Numbered from the stretch's first letter, positions 17,573 to 25,482 are shown. The stretch is 64,000 nucleotides of DNA from Rhizohabitans arisaemae (GCF_025996515.1 NZ_BLRH01000001.1:1-64000), one strand, 5' to 3'. The notes: generated from the letters alone by a model not told the origin. Translations and numbers: made by a program.

Positions 17573-19027
17573 TCAGCCCAGCCTGATGGTGATCGTGGAA
17601 GGCTCGGAGTAGAAGTCGAGGGAGCGGACGCCGCCCTCCCTGCCGATGCCGCTGAGCTTCACCCCGCCGAACGGCGTGCGCAGGTCGCGCAGGTACCAGG
17701 TGTTCACCCAGACCAGACCGGCCTCCAGTTTCGGCGCGACCCGGTGCGCCCGGTCCAGGCTCTGAGTCCACACGGTGGCCGCGAGGCCGTACTCGCTGTC
17801 GTTGGCCCAGGCGATCGCCTCGTCCTCGGTGTCGAACGGCGTGATGTGGCAGATCGGGCCGAAGACCTCCTCCCGGCAGATCCGGGAGTCCCGGGGGAGT
17901 CCGCTGAGCACGGTGGGCTCGACGTAGTAGCCACCGTCGCGGTCGTCGCCGAAGGCCGGGACCCCGCCCCCGGCGTGGACGACGGCCCCCTCCTCGCGGG
18001 CGATCCGGTAATAGGAGAGGACCTTGTCGCGATGCTCGGCGGAGATCATCGGCATCATCGTGGTGTCCTCGTCCTCCGGCCGGCCGAAGCGGAGCCCGCG
18101 GGCGTGCTCCGCCAGGCGGGCGGTGAACTCCGCGAAGATCGGCCGCTCGACGTAGAGGCGCTCGGTGCACAGGCAGACCTGGCCGCCGTTGGTGAACACC
18201 GACCGCGCGGTGCCCGCGACCGCGGCGTCCAGGTCGGCGTCCGCGAAGATCAGGCCCGCGTTCTTGCCGCCGAGTTCGAACGAGACCGGCTTGACCCGGT
18301 CCGCCACCGACTTCATGATCGCCGCGCCGGTCCGGGTCTCCCCGGTGAAGGTGACCGCGTCGACTCCGCGGTGCGCCACCAGGAACTCCCCGGCGGAGCC
18401 CGGGCCGAAGCCGTGCACCACGTTGAAGACCCCCTCGGGGAGGCCGATCTCCGCGGTGATCTCCGCCAGCAGGGTCGCGGTGGACGGGGTGTCCTCCGAC
18501 GGCTTGACCACGACGGTGTTCCCCGCGACGAGGGCCGGGGCGACCTTCCAGGTCATCAGGAGGAACGGCAAATTCCACGGGACGACCACCGCGACCACGC
18601 CGTACGGCTTGCGCACGGTGTAGCTGAGCGCCCGCTCCCCGCCGGGGATCGACGTCTGGAACGACTCCCCGGGCAGCTGGGCGGCGATCTCGGCGAAGGA
18701 GCGCAGGTTGGCGGCGCCGCGCGGGATGTCCAAGGTCCTGGTCTGGGTGACGAACTTGCCGGTGTCGGCGATCTCCGCGGCGACCAGGTCGTCGAAGCGC
18801 CGCTCGATCCCGTCGGCCAGGCGCCGCATCCACGCCGCCCGTTCGGCGACCGGCAGCGCGGCCCACCCGGGCGCGGCGCGGCGGGCGGCCTGGACCGCCT
18901 CGTCCACCAGGCCGGCGTCGGCCTCCAGGCACTCGGCCACGGCACGGCCCGTCACCGGGTCGTGCACCGGGAAGGGCACCCCCTTACCGGAGAACTCCCC
19001 GCCGACGAAGTTCCTCAGAATCCGCAA
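17573..19027 (-). CDS. 2-aminomuconic/2-hydroxymuconic semialdehyde dehydrogenase
   Basis: Protein of 484 residues of the NAD-dependent aldehyde dehydrogenase superfamily. It has the substrate-channel motif VVPWNLPFLLMTWKVAPAL, the nucleotide motif FTGETRTGAAIMKS, the catalytic glutamate in FELGGKNAG and the catalytic cysteine in GGQVCLCTERLYVE. It oxidises 2-aminomuconate semialdehyde to 2-aminomuconate, the step after ACMSD. TTG 19027 is the likely start, preceded by GAGG. It is the first gene of the operon and is divergent from the IclR regulator. Relatives act on the hydroxy analogue of catechol meta-cleavage; the aminomuconate assignment rests on the operon content. Confidence 0.92.
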   Translation of the reverse strand: MRILRNFVGGEFSGKGVPFPVHDPVTGRAVAECLEADAGLVDEAVQAARRAAPGWAALPVAERAAWMRRLADGIERRFDDLVAAEIADTGKFVTQTRTLDIPRGAANLRSFAEIAAQLPGESFQTSIPGGERALSYTVRKPYGVVAVVVPWNLPFLLMTWKVAPALVAGNTVVVKPSEDTPSTATLLAEITAEIGLPEGVFNVVHGFGPGSAGEFLVAHRGVDAVTFTGETRTGAAIMKSVADRVKPVSFELGGKNAGLIFADADLDAAVAGTARSVFTNGGQVCLCTERLYVERPIFAEFTARLAEHARGLRFGRPEDEDTTMMPMISAEHRDKVLSYYRIAREEGAVVHAGGGVPAFGDDRDGGYYVEPTVLSGLPRDSRICREEVFGPICHITPFDTEDEAIAWANDSEYGLAATVWTQSLDRAHRVAPKLEAGLVWVNTWYLRDLRTPFGGVKLSGIGREGGVRSLDFYSEPSTITIRLG

Positions 19028-19097
19028 CTGCGCCTCATCTCACCTCGAATTCCCTGTCTACGGTATAGATGTCCGAATGTGCGTGTGACAATATGAC

Positions 19098-19114
19098 GTT
19101 CCGTGGGACGGAAC
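19098..19114. promoter_or_regulatory. Candidate IclR-type operator
   Basis: Perfect inverted repeat GTTCCGT-GGG-ACGGAAC in the 96 bp between the divergent dehydrogenase and IclR genes. IclR regulators commonly bind short palindromes of this GTTCC/GGAAC type. It overlaps a possible GTG start (19103), which argues for the ATG 19124 start. Confidence 0.65.
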
Positions 19115-19123
19115 ATCGATCGC

Positions 19124-19861
19124 ATGTCCATGCTGGAGAAGTCGTGGCTGATCCTCGACTCGTTCCGCCCCACGGGCGGGCCGCTCCGGCTCGCCGACGT
19201 CTCCGCCCGCTGCCGGCTCCCCAAGACGACCACGCACCGGCTGCTCGCCGAACTCGCCGAACTGGGCGCCGTCGACCGGCAGGACGACGGGTACATCCTC
19301 GGCCGCGCGCTCTTCGAACTCGGCTCCATCGTGCCCCTCGAACGCGACCTGCGGGACGCCGCGCTCCCCTTCATGCACGACCTCTACGAGGCCACCCGGG
19401 AGACGGTCCATCTGGCGGTACGGGACGGCCTCGACGTCGTCTACGTGGAGAAGCTCCGCGGGCACGAGGGGCTCGCCCTCCCCTCCCGCGTCGGGGGACG
19501 GCTCCCGCTCACCTGCACCGGGGTCGGCAAGGCCCTGCTCGCCTTCGCCGGGGAGCAGCTCATCGAGGAGGTGCTCGGCCGCCCGCTGCGCCGGCTCACC
19601 CCGCACTCGATCGTGGACCGCTCCCGGCTGGAGGAGTCCCTGGTGAGCGCCCAGCAGACCGGGCTCGCCTACGAACGTCAGGAGGCCCAGCCCGGAAGCG
19701 CGTGTGTGGCCGCCCCGGTCTTCCGCGACGGCGTCTGCGTCGCCGCCCTCTCCGTCTCCACCCCGATCGCCCGCTTCCAGCCCGCCCGCCTGGCCCCCGC
19801 CGTCAAAACCGCCGCCCTGGGCATCTCCCGCGCCCTGGCCCGCCACACCCCACCCCGCTGA
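19124..19861 (+). CDS. IclR-family regulator of the 3-hydroxyanthranilate operon
   Basis: Protein of 245 residues from ATG 19124. The winged helix (about 1-65) has SWLILDSFRP, LRLADVSARCRLPKTTTHRL and the wing in VDRQDDGYILGR. The IclR effector domain follows (about 75-245), with LPFMHDLYEATRETVHLAV, RVGGRLPLTCTGVGKALLAF and GSACVAAPVFRDGVCVAALS. The frame is open to GTG 19103, but a perfect palindrome covers that codon. Divergence from the catabolic operon and the palindrome between them indicate local control, probably by 3-hydroxyanthranilate or a pathway intermediate; the effector is inference. Confidence 0.9.
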   Translation: MSMLEKSWLILDSFRPTGGPLRLADVSARCRLPKTTTHRLLAELAELGAVDRQDDGYILGRALFELGSIVPLERDLRDAALPFMHDLYEATRETVHLAVRDGLDVVYVEKLRGHEGLALPSRVGGRLPLTCTGVGKALLAFAGEQLIEEVLGRPLRRLTPHSIVDRSRLEESLVSAQQTGLAYERQEAQPGSACVAAPVFRDGVCVAALSVSTPIARFQPARLAPAVKTAALGISRALARHTPPR

Positions 19862-20016
19862 CCACGGGGCCGGAAGCGGCTCCGCCGAGGCCGACCGCCC
19901 GTCGGCAAAGGAGTGGCGCGCCACAAGAATCCGTCTTCCCGCCACTGGACCAAAAGGCGTGCACCGGACCCTTCGGCAAGCAGAGCGCCGACGGAAATCG
20001 ATCGACGCTCTGCGGA

Positions 20017-20490
20017 CTATCGGCCGGATGAAGCCAGACGGTTCCCTGTCCAGAACACAGGAGTCATAGTCACCAGGCCGCTCCGACTCCGAACAACCAG
20101 AAAATCGGTTCGATATGGCCTTCCATCAGAGGTCTCTCCCTCTAGATGAAGAACTCTGCCATTTCGCATTCCACTCCTGGAAACGATCTCCTCGGATCCG
20201 GTCCACTTTGGCATCGGACCGGGCAATCTCATTCCCCTTCGGTTCGCGTCGGCGATGAATCCCCTGCACATGTTCTCATCGGCGGCTATAGAGCTCCCAC
20301 ACAGGAGCCGTAGATCTCCGGTGCTGGCGGCAGCATACGCCCTTCTGAGCACCTCGATACTCTCCGCCTCAGAGACGTCGAATCGCGCCGTTTCTCGTGC
20401 CTCCTCAAGTCGTGCGATGTAGCTCACAGAATAGATTCCTATCCCGATAACCACAGCAGCTAAGAGGACCAGAGAAATCAGCCGACTCAT
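20017..20490 (-). CDS. Small membrane-anchored hypothetical protein
   Basis: Protein of 157 residues. The first 25 form one membrane helix (LISLVLLAAVVIGIGIYSVS), followed by a soluble, probably external domain with two cysteines (LLCGSS and DENMCRG) that could form a disulphide. I recognise no family. Base composition is clearly less GC-rich than the surrounding genes, which suggests acquisition or relaxed selection. It lies 30 bp downstream of the secreted-protein pseudogene on the same strand, so the two may once have been one transcription unit. Confidence 0.6.
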   Translation of the reverse strand: MSRLISLVLLAAVVIGIGIYSVSYIARLEEARETARFDVSEAESIEVLRRAYAAASTGDLRLLCGSSIAADENMCRGFIADANRRGMRLPGPMPKWTGSEEIVSRSGMRNGRVLHLEGETSDGRPYRTDFLVVRSRSGLVTMTPVFWTGNRLASSGR

Positions 20491-20520
20491 TTAAGTCACC
20501 CTATTTTCACCTGGGGATAA

Positions 20521-21243
20521 TTAGCAGGCACCCCCACAGTATATGTAGGAGTAGGGAAATCGGACATTCCACAGAGGCTTGTTTGCTTGAGGCGAAGTCA
20601 CAGAAATGGCAGACGAAACCTCTCGACTCCCCTGCGCAACACTCCACAGCCCTGCCTTCCAGTGATTCTTGAAATCACCTGGAGTGGCGCCCTTGGACAT
20701 ATCCCACTTTCCGCACATCGTATAGCCCAGGGGCAACTCGACGCCGAAGAAGGCTAGGTTGAGGCCTATGGTAGAGCAATCGTCTGTCTTCTTGTCCGAT
20801 CTTGGGTTCCAGTCCGTCCAGGCCTTCTGCGTGCCGGCTCCCGACTTTGGAGTGCTCTCGACCCCACAGTCCTTGATCCCAATATCGTAGGCCTCGCTCG
20901 TGCAGGTTCCCCAGAGCTCGAGTCCCCAGTAGTCGGTTGTGGGGTTGCCATCATTCCGCTGGACCGTGATCCGATGACAGGTGTCGAACCATGCGTCGAC
21001 CCCCTGCTGCCGCGCATAACAGTAGTTGGGGAACGCATGTATGTAAGTTGGCGCTAGAGAGGTTTCTCCTGATTCATCAGGAGAAAACCCGAGAGATTGC
21101 TGATCCGTCAGCCCGACGTTCGCGCTGAGAACGGACGTTTTGATTCGCGTGTCCGCGTCATAGGTCTCGATGATCTCTACACCCAGCGCGACCTTCGGTG
21201 CGACGACAGTCGAAGCCTCAGAACATTGGTGCCGGCAAATGAG
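20521..21243 (-). pseudogene. Start-less gene for a secreted cysteine-containing protein
   Basis: On the minus strand one frame is open for about 240 codons, from just after the TGA at 21244-21246 to the TGA at 20521. Its translation is protein-like throughout: PTYIHAFPNYCYARQQGVDA, WFDTCHRITVQRNDGNPTTD, KAWTDWNPRSDKK and FKNHWKAGLW. It contains no ATG or GTG, and the only TTG starts just the last 71 codons. The sequence resembles, as far as I recall, hypothetical secreted proteins of Streptosporangiaceae with paired cysteines and Trp-rich motifs. The signal peptide and start are missing, so I call it a truncated pseudogene. A sequencing error at the 21244 stop is an alternative. Confidence 0.65.
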
Positions 21244-21555
21244 TCAACAGATCGATGCGGATTGCTTGCGCCACCTATTGGATCTCCGCAGAATAGATGG
21301 CGCCCAGGTTTCTAACTCAATGTAGCGATAATCTTGGAGATTTGATGCCAACAAGCCTGAAGCTCCCACATTCGGATAGATGAAAATTGACTGCATGGGT
21401 TGGTTTTTGACACAGTCATAAAGGGTGTTTTGGAAGCTTGTTAGATTTGTCGACGCTGTTTTCCCTTGGGGAGGGTGTGGAGCGCTGGCAAGACGTGTTG
21501 CCTGAAACGCGGTGGGCCAGGTGCGTTGTTCGGGGGTGTCGGGGAGGTTAGCCAC
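21244..21555 (-). pseudogene. Chimeric fragment with a dual-specificity phosphatase tail
   Basis: Frame of 103 codons from GTG 21555. Its first residues (LPDTPEQRTWPTAF) match the C-terminus of the phosphatase encoded at 24211-24696 (VPDTPEQRAWPAAL). At DNA level about 39 bp from 21507 align with 24233 onwards, including GGGGGTGTCGGGGA. The rest (ASTNLTSFQNTLYDCVKN and beyond) is unrelated and AT-rich, and ends in frame with the secreted-protein pseudogene. It looks like a rearrangement scar, not a functional gene. Confidence 0.5.
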
Positions 21556-21680
21556 AGGCTTCAGGCGACGCGAAGCACTCAGACGGCAAAACTTGCCTAG
21601 CCGATGCCGAAGCGAAAGGGGACGGCGATGAGGGTGCCGTCGCAGAGCCGTTCTGAGGGCCAGGTGAAGTTGGGGCCGAC

Positions 21681-21705
21681 TGAGCTTGCTCCGCTTTGAC
21701 GGACA
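21681..21705. repeat. Left terminal inverted repeat of the IS3 element
   Basis: Begins TGAGCTTGCTCCGCTTTGAC and continues with GGACA. It matches the opposite end with 3 mismatches in 25. The 4-bp duplication CGAC lies immediately outside. Confidence 0.82.
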
Positions 21706-21720
21706 CTGGTGGTGTGGTGT

Positions 21721-22590
21721 TCAGGCTGCTGCGGCTTCGAAGTCGGCGGGACTACGGTAGCCAAGGCTGCTGTGCAGCCGATACAGGTTGTACCAGCCTT
21801 CGATGAACTCGAAGATCGCGGTGCGGGCGCCAGCGCGGCCGGGCCGGGGACGATCGCCCGGCATCTCGCACTTGAGAGTGGAAAAGAACGATTCGGCCAG
21901 TGCGTTGTCCCAGCATTGTCCGGTGCGGCCCACCGACAACCGGATGCCGGACCTCTCGGCCGGTGCGGCGTAGGCGGTGCCGGTGTATTGGCGGCCGCGA
22001 TCCGAGTGGAAGATCACCGCCGTGGTGGGACGGCGGTTGCGGCAGGCCGCCTTCAGGGCGTCGGCGACCGGTTCGGGGCGCAGGTGATCGGCGGTGGCCC
22101 ACCCCACCACCCGCCGGGAGGCGACATCGATGACGGTGGCCGGATACAGCCAGCCCTCCTCCGTCGGGACATACGCGATGTCGCCGCACCAGCGGGTGTC
22201 GATCGCGGCCGGGTCGGGGGCGAAGTCCCGGCCGATCAGGTCAGGCCGCAGATGTGCGTGCGGATCGGCGATCGTGGTCGGCTGCCGTCGCCGGCGGTGA
22301 CGGCCGGCCAGACCGGCCCGGCGCATCAGCCGGGCCACCCGCCGCCGCCCGCAGCCATCTCCCTGGCGTTGCAGCACCGCGTGGATACGCGGGGCGCCGT
22401 AGGTGCCCTTCGATCGCTGACGGGCCTCGGTGATGCGCGCGGTCGGGGCCGCGTCGCGCAGCGCGCGAGGGCCGGGAGCGGGGTCGCGGCGGGCGTGGAA
22501 GGCGGCACGGGAGACTCCCAGCAGCTCACACGCCCTTTTGACGCTGTGACCGCCCTGCTTCTCCGCCTCGATGAACGGGTGCACGCTCAC
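21721..22590 (-). CDS. IS3-family transposase OrfB (DDE integrase domain)
   Basis: Protein of 289 residues. The HTH_21-like N-terminus contains KRACELLGVSRAAFHARR and GTYGAPRIHAVLQ. The retroviral-integrase-type core has the first Asp in WCGDIAYVPTEEGWLY, the second in IFHSDRGRQYTG and the Glu in DNALAESFFSTLK, with the typical YNLYRLHSSLGYRSP end. GTG 22590 overlaps the orfA stop as GTGA. In IS3 elements the active enzyme is often an OrfAB fusion made by ribosomal frameshifting; here simple coupling is equally possible, as I see no clear slippery site. Confidence 0.92.
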   Translation of the reverse strand: MSVHPFIEAEKQGGHSVKRACELLGVSRAAFHARRDPAPGPRALRDAAPTARITEARQRSKGTYGAPRIHAVLQRQGDGCGRRRVARLMRRAGLAGRHRRRRQPTTIADPHAHLRPDLIGRDFAPDPAAIDTRWCGDIAYVPTEEGWLYPATVIDVASRRVVGWATADHLRPEPVADALKAACRNRRPTTAVIFHSDRGRQYTGTAYAAPAERSGIRLSVGRTGQCWDNALAESFFSTLKCEMPGDRPRPGRAGARTAIFEFIEGWYNLYRLHSSLGYRSPADFEAAAA

Positions 22591-22895
22591 CGGGTCTCCT
22601 TCGCGAGGAAAGCCGTGGCCCGCTTGAGGATGTCGACGTCCTCGCGCAACCGGCGGTTCCCCCGCCGAAGCGCCGCCGGCTCCTCCCGCTCGCTGCCGGT
22701 CGGCCCGTCGCGTTCACCGGCGTCGACCTCGGCCTGGCGCACCCGGTCGCGCACCGCGGTCCCGGTTGGATCGAAGTCCGCGGCCACCTGCCTGATCGGC
22801 CGGTCACCCCGCCGGCACAACTCGACGATCCCGGCTTTGAACTCCGGTGTGAACGAACGGCGAGACCGAGGCTTCTTCTTCCCCATGCTCTCCAT
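22587..22895 (-). CDS. IS3-family transposase OrfA (HTH protein)
   Basis: Protein of 102 residues with the helix-turn-helix of IS3 OrfA: RRSFTPEFKAGIVELCRRGD followed by RPIRQVAADFDPTGTAVRDR. The C-terminal leucine-zipper-like coil is in LRRGNRRLREDVDILKRATA. ATG 22895 has GGAAGGA 8-9 bases upstream, so I prefer it to ATG 22886, where the purine block is too close. Its stop overlaps the orfB start. It binds the terminal repeats and pairs with OrfB. Confidence 0.9.
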   Translation of the reverse strand: MESMGKKKPRSRRSFTPEFKAGIVELCRRGDRPIRQVAADFDPTGTAVRDRVRQAEVDAGERDGPTGSEREEPAALRRGNRRLREDVDILKRATAFLAKETR

Positions 22896-22933
22896 GATGG
22901 ACATCCTTCCGGGGACGAACCCCTGATCTCGGA

Positions 22934-22958
22934 TGTCCGTCAAACCGGATCAAGCCCA
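22934..22958. repeat. Right terminal inverted repeat of the IS3 element
   Basis: The complement reads TGGGCTTGATCCGGTTTGAC and then GGACA. The outermost base is 22958, followed by the CGAC target duplication at 22959-22962. Confidence 0.82.
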
Positions 22959-23015
22959 CGACATGCCGTCCGCACGCTCGATCACTGCTTCGACCGGTTG
23001 GCCTCGGGGCCGGTA

Positions 23016-23840
23016 CTACGACTTGATCGCGGCGCCGCCGTACATGTGGACGTGCGCGTCCGGGACCGCGGCGGCGGCCTCGTCGGGGTGCCAGTGGTTG
23101 ACGAGCACCACGCCCGGATCGATGAGCTTCAGGCCGGCGAAGAACGGCACCACCTCGGCCTTGGTGCGAGCCCTGACCGGGACGCCGTGGGCCGTGTAGG
23201 CGGCGACGCCGGCGTTCACCTCCTCCGGCGCGCTGTCGGCGGTGCACGTGGACAGCGCGAGGACGCTGCCCGGGGCCAGCGGGCGCATGAGCCGGTCGAT
23301 GAGATCGTGCACTTCGGCGTCGTCCACGATGAAGTGCACGATCGCGAGGAGGGTCAGCGCGACCGGTTTGTCGAGGTCGAGCGTGTCCCGCAGTTGCCGG
23401 GAGGTCAGGATTGCGTCGGGTTCGCGCAGGTCCGCGTCCAGGTAGGACGTCTGGCCCGCCGGATTCCCGACCAGGAGCGCGCGGGCGTGCATCAAGACGA
23501 TGGGGTCGTTGTCCACATAGACGACCCGCGATTCGGGCGCCACCTCCTGGACGACGTCGTGGAGGTTGGGCGCGGTGGGCAGGCCCGTACCGACGTCCAG
23601 GAACTGACGGATACCGTGCTCGGCGGCGAGGTGGCGGCCGAGTCGCAGCATGAAGTTCCGGTTGGCTCGCATGGATTTCGGCAGATTCGCCCAACCCTGC
23701 GTGATGTTCGCGGCCGCCACACGGTCGGCTTCGAAGTTGTCCTTCCCACCGAGCAGATAGTCGTAGATACGGGCCGAATGAGGCCGGTCCGTCTTGAGGT
23801 CGAGGTGCTCCGTGCCAACCCCGTGGATTTCATCCGTCAC
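23016..23840 (-). CDS. SAM-dependent methyltransferase, PF04672 family
   Basis: Protein of 274 residues, close to the usual family length. Hallmarks are the N-terminal PHSARIYDYLLGGKDNFEAD, the SAM-binding FLDVGTGLPTAPNLHDVVQ, the acidic motif VVYVDNDPIVLMHARALL and the late FFAGLKLIDPGVVLVNHW. These proteins are very abundant in Streptomyces and Streptosporangium, and their substrates are mostly unknown. GTG 23840 is the start, with GGGAGAG upstream. The gene is complete although an IS element ends only 57 bp beyond its stop codon. Confidence 0.92.
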   Translation of the reverse strand: MTDEIHGVGTEHLDLKTDRPHSARIYDYLLGGKDNFEADRVAAANITQGWANLPKSMRANRNFMLRLGRHLAAEHGIRQFLDVGTGLPTAPNLHDVVQEVAPESRVVYVDNDPIVLMHARALLVGNPAGQTSYLDADLREPDAILTSRQLRDTLDLDKPVALTLLAIVHFIVDDAEVHDLIDRLMRPLAPGSVLALSTCTADSAPEEVNAGVAAYTAHGVPVRARTKAEVVPFFAGLKLIDPGVVLVNHWHPDEAAAAVPDAHVHMYGGAAIKS

Positions 23841-24210
23841 CGCTGGTAACTCTCCCTCGTTTATCCCATGCGGACCGTCGCCGAAGAGCGAACACGCCCT
23901 CGTCTACCCCATCGACGCAGCAGGCGATTTCGCCTGAAAGGCAGCGCTTTCCCCAGAACCTTCGCCGCGCCGTTCCCTCGGCTTTCAAGGATCAAACGCC
24001 GATGGCGCCACTCCGGATCGTGCCTCGCCGTGAACACACCCATAATGATCATGGGTGTTGCGACAAGTATCGGAACCACCAAAGGCGCAGTCAACCCGTC
24101 GGCGCCCCACCCGTGCGAACCAGGCTTAGAAAGACAAGAATCGGTGGGGACGGGCCGCCCGACGCTCGGCAGGCGGGACCCGCGACACCGGTGGCAGGCC
24201 GGCGGGCGGA
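23841..24210. other. Intergenic region upstream of the methyltransferase
   Basis: About 370 bp with no supported gene. It contains an inverted repeat ACACCCAT/ATGGGTGT (24036-24043 and 24051-24058) with a 7-base spacer, in a less GC-rich stretch. This could be an operator or a weak terminator. Confidence 0.4.
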
Positions 24211-24696
24211 TCAGCCGTGCTTGGGCTCGGGCAACGCGGCGGGCCACGCCCGCTGCTCGGGGGTGTCGGGGACAGGCAGGCCGCGGGCGTGTTCGAGACG
24301 GCGCCACGCCTCCTCCGGCGTCACGCCGTTCAGCACCAGCAGGGAGACGGCGAGGAGGGATGCCCGGCCGATGCCGTAGCGGCAGTGCACGACGATATGC
24401 GCGCCGGAGCGGAGCCGTCCGGCGAGCCGGGAGAGCACCGGCAGGACCTCGGCCGACGCCGGGACGGCCCGGTCGAAAATGGGGATCCCGACGAACTCCA
24501 GTCCGGCCTCCGCCGCGGCCCGGGCCTCACCGGACAAGCCCGTCTCCCGGAGTTCACCCGGGGTGAGCGCGCAAACCAGGACGTCGACCCCGAACGCCTT
24601 GAGCGCGGCCATCTCGTCGGGGAGCCAGTCGCCGCCGCGCGGCTTGGCCATCGTGCTCAGGCCGCCCGGCCCTTCGTGAGCGACGGTGTGGAGCAT
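24211..24696 (-). CDS. Dual-specificity/tyrosine protein phosphatase
   Basis: Protein of 161 residues. The phosphatase signature HCRYGIGR (H104, C105 nucleophile, R111) fits HCx5R. An upstream FDRAVPAS loop could hold the general acid, and residues 140-161 form a helical tail (EEAWRRLEHARGL). The family dephosphorylates Ser/Thr/Tyr residues or other phosphoesters. I use ATG 24696 (MLHTVAHEG); the frame runs further upstream but there it reads through a broken GntR fragment. A related tail fragment lies at 21.5 kb, on the other side of the IS element. The target is unknown. Confidence 0.85.
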   Translation of the reverse strand: MLHTVAHEGPGGLSTMAKPRGGDWLPDEMAALKAFGVDVLVCALTPGELRETGLSGEARAAAEAGLEFVGIPIFDRAVPASAEVLPVLSRLAGRLRSGAHIVVHCRYGIGRASLLAVSLLVLNGVTPEEAWRRLEHARGLPVPDTPEQRAWPAALPEPKHG

Positions 24697-24704
24697 CGGG
24701 CGCA

Positions 24705-24858
24705 TCAGGCGAGGATGACGACGAGGCCACTCGACCGCGCCGTCGACGTCCCCTGCGAGGAGGTGTTCGGCGATCTGCCGGTGCTCCTCGGCATGCCGTT
24801 CGAGCACCTCGCGGTCGCCCACGACCAAGCGTTCGCAGCGGCACACGCCGAGTCTGCC
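24705..24858 (-). pseudogene. C-terminal remnant of a GntR regulator
   Basis: The stretch encodes RCERLVVGDREVLERHAEEH, then RQIAEHLLAGDVDGAV, almost the same as the C-terminus of the intact GntR gene at 25525-26163 (RYERLVVGDHEVLERHAEEH, then QQIAERLLAGDVDGAV). After a short deletion the frame changes and SSGLVVILA-stop matches ASGLTVILERLG. No N-terminal or DNA-binding part remains. It appears to be a partial duplicate, inserted or left behind upstream of the phosphatase gene. Confidence 0.75.
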
Positions 24859-24972
24859 GAAGGCGGCGATCCCCCCGCCCCCGTGATGGCAGTATCACCA
24901 TCAGTAGATATATATTTCTTACACATAGCCGCTTTATTGAACATAGACGATATTTATCGAAACAATCATTAT

Positions 24973-25482
24973 ATGTCAGATTTACGTGCATTCGGAAGGC
25001 TGGCGCACCGGGCCAGAGCCGCGTGGTGCCTTCCTGGACCGTTCAAGCTGGGACTGGCCGTGATACCGGTGATGACCCTGGCAGGAATCGCCAAATTCCT
25101 CAAGGTAGTGCTGGGAACGTACAACCTGCGTGAACCACTCGACTGGCTTCATATCTACATCGTGGCCCCCGGTATCGCCATGGCTCTGGGCGCAGCCGCC
25201 TGGGGGCTGCTGCGAATGGCCGTGGACCGGAGACGAGACCCGTCGTCGACGGCGGCACCCACGAAGACCACGAGATACGCGCTCCTGGTCGGGGGTGCGA
25301 TCGTGGCCGCGTCTTGGGGTACCGGATCGATCTTTCTTACCCTCAGTTCGACCGACGGCGCGGACCCGTATTCAACCGGCACGCTGGGCTGGGCTGGATA
25401 CATCGCCATGAGCATCGGATGTCTGGCACTCATGGCGTTGACCGTCTTGGGCACCCGTATCGCGAACAAGTCGCGGCGTTAG
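24973..25482 (+). CDS. Hypothetical integral membrane protein, four helices
   Basis: Protein of 169 residues. Hydrophobic segments lie at about 24-45, 57-80, 96-115 and 136-160, with a basic linker RMAVDRRRDPSS between the second and third and a basic C-terminal tail. I recognise no family. The start at ATG 24973 follows a very AT-rich 80-bp leader; ATG 24886 upstream is in frame but would add a charged, low-quality extension. The gene is convergent with the GntR regulator, so it is not part of that operon. The unusual composition of the leader suggests transfer or a recombination junction. Confidence 0.6.
   Translation: MSDLRAFGRLAHRARAAWCLPGPFKLGLAVIPVMTLAGIAKFLKVVLGTYNLREPLDWLHIYIVAPGIAMALGAAAWGLLRMAVDRRRDPSSTAAPTKTTRYALLVGGAIVAASWGTGSIFLTLSSTDGADPYSTGTLGWAGYIAMSIGCLALMALTVLGTRIANKSRR

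Larger units (their letters stand above)
21681..22958 (-). mobile_element. IS3-family insertion sequence, 1278 bp, apparently complete
   Basis: Imperfect terminal inverted repeats of 25 bp match at 22 positions: 21681-21705 (starting TGAGCTTGC) and the complement of 22934-22958 (starting TGGGCTTGA). Both ends have the TG/CA termini of IS3 elements. The tetranucleotide CGAC is duplicated directly outside each end (21677-21680 and 22959-22962), consistent with the 3-5 bp target duplications of this family. Inside are overlapping orfA and orfB with an intact catalytic triad. The element separates the rearranged 20-21.6 kb segment from the methyltransferase gene, and its insertion looks recent because ends and reading frames are intact. 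Confidence 0.88.

Noticed and set aside
24554-24991. Minus-strand 145-codon frame over the phosphatase start
   Set aside because: It is a shifted reading of the GntR remnant and phosphatase gene, with Arg-rich low complexity.
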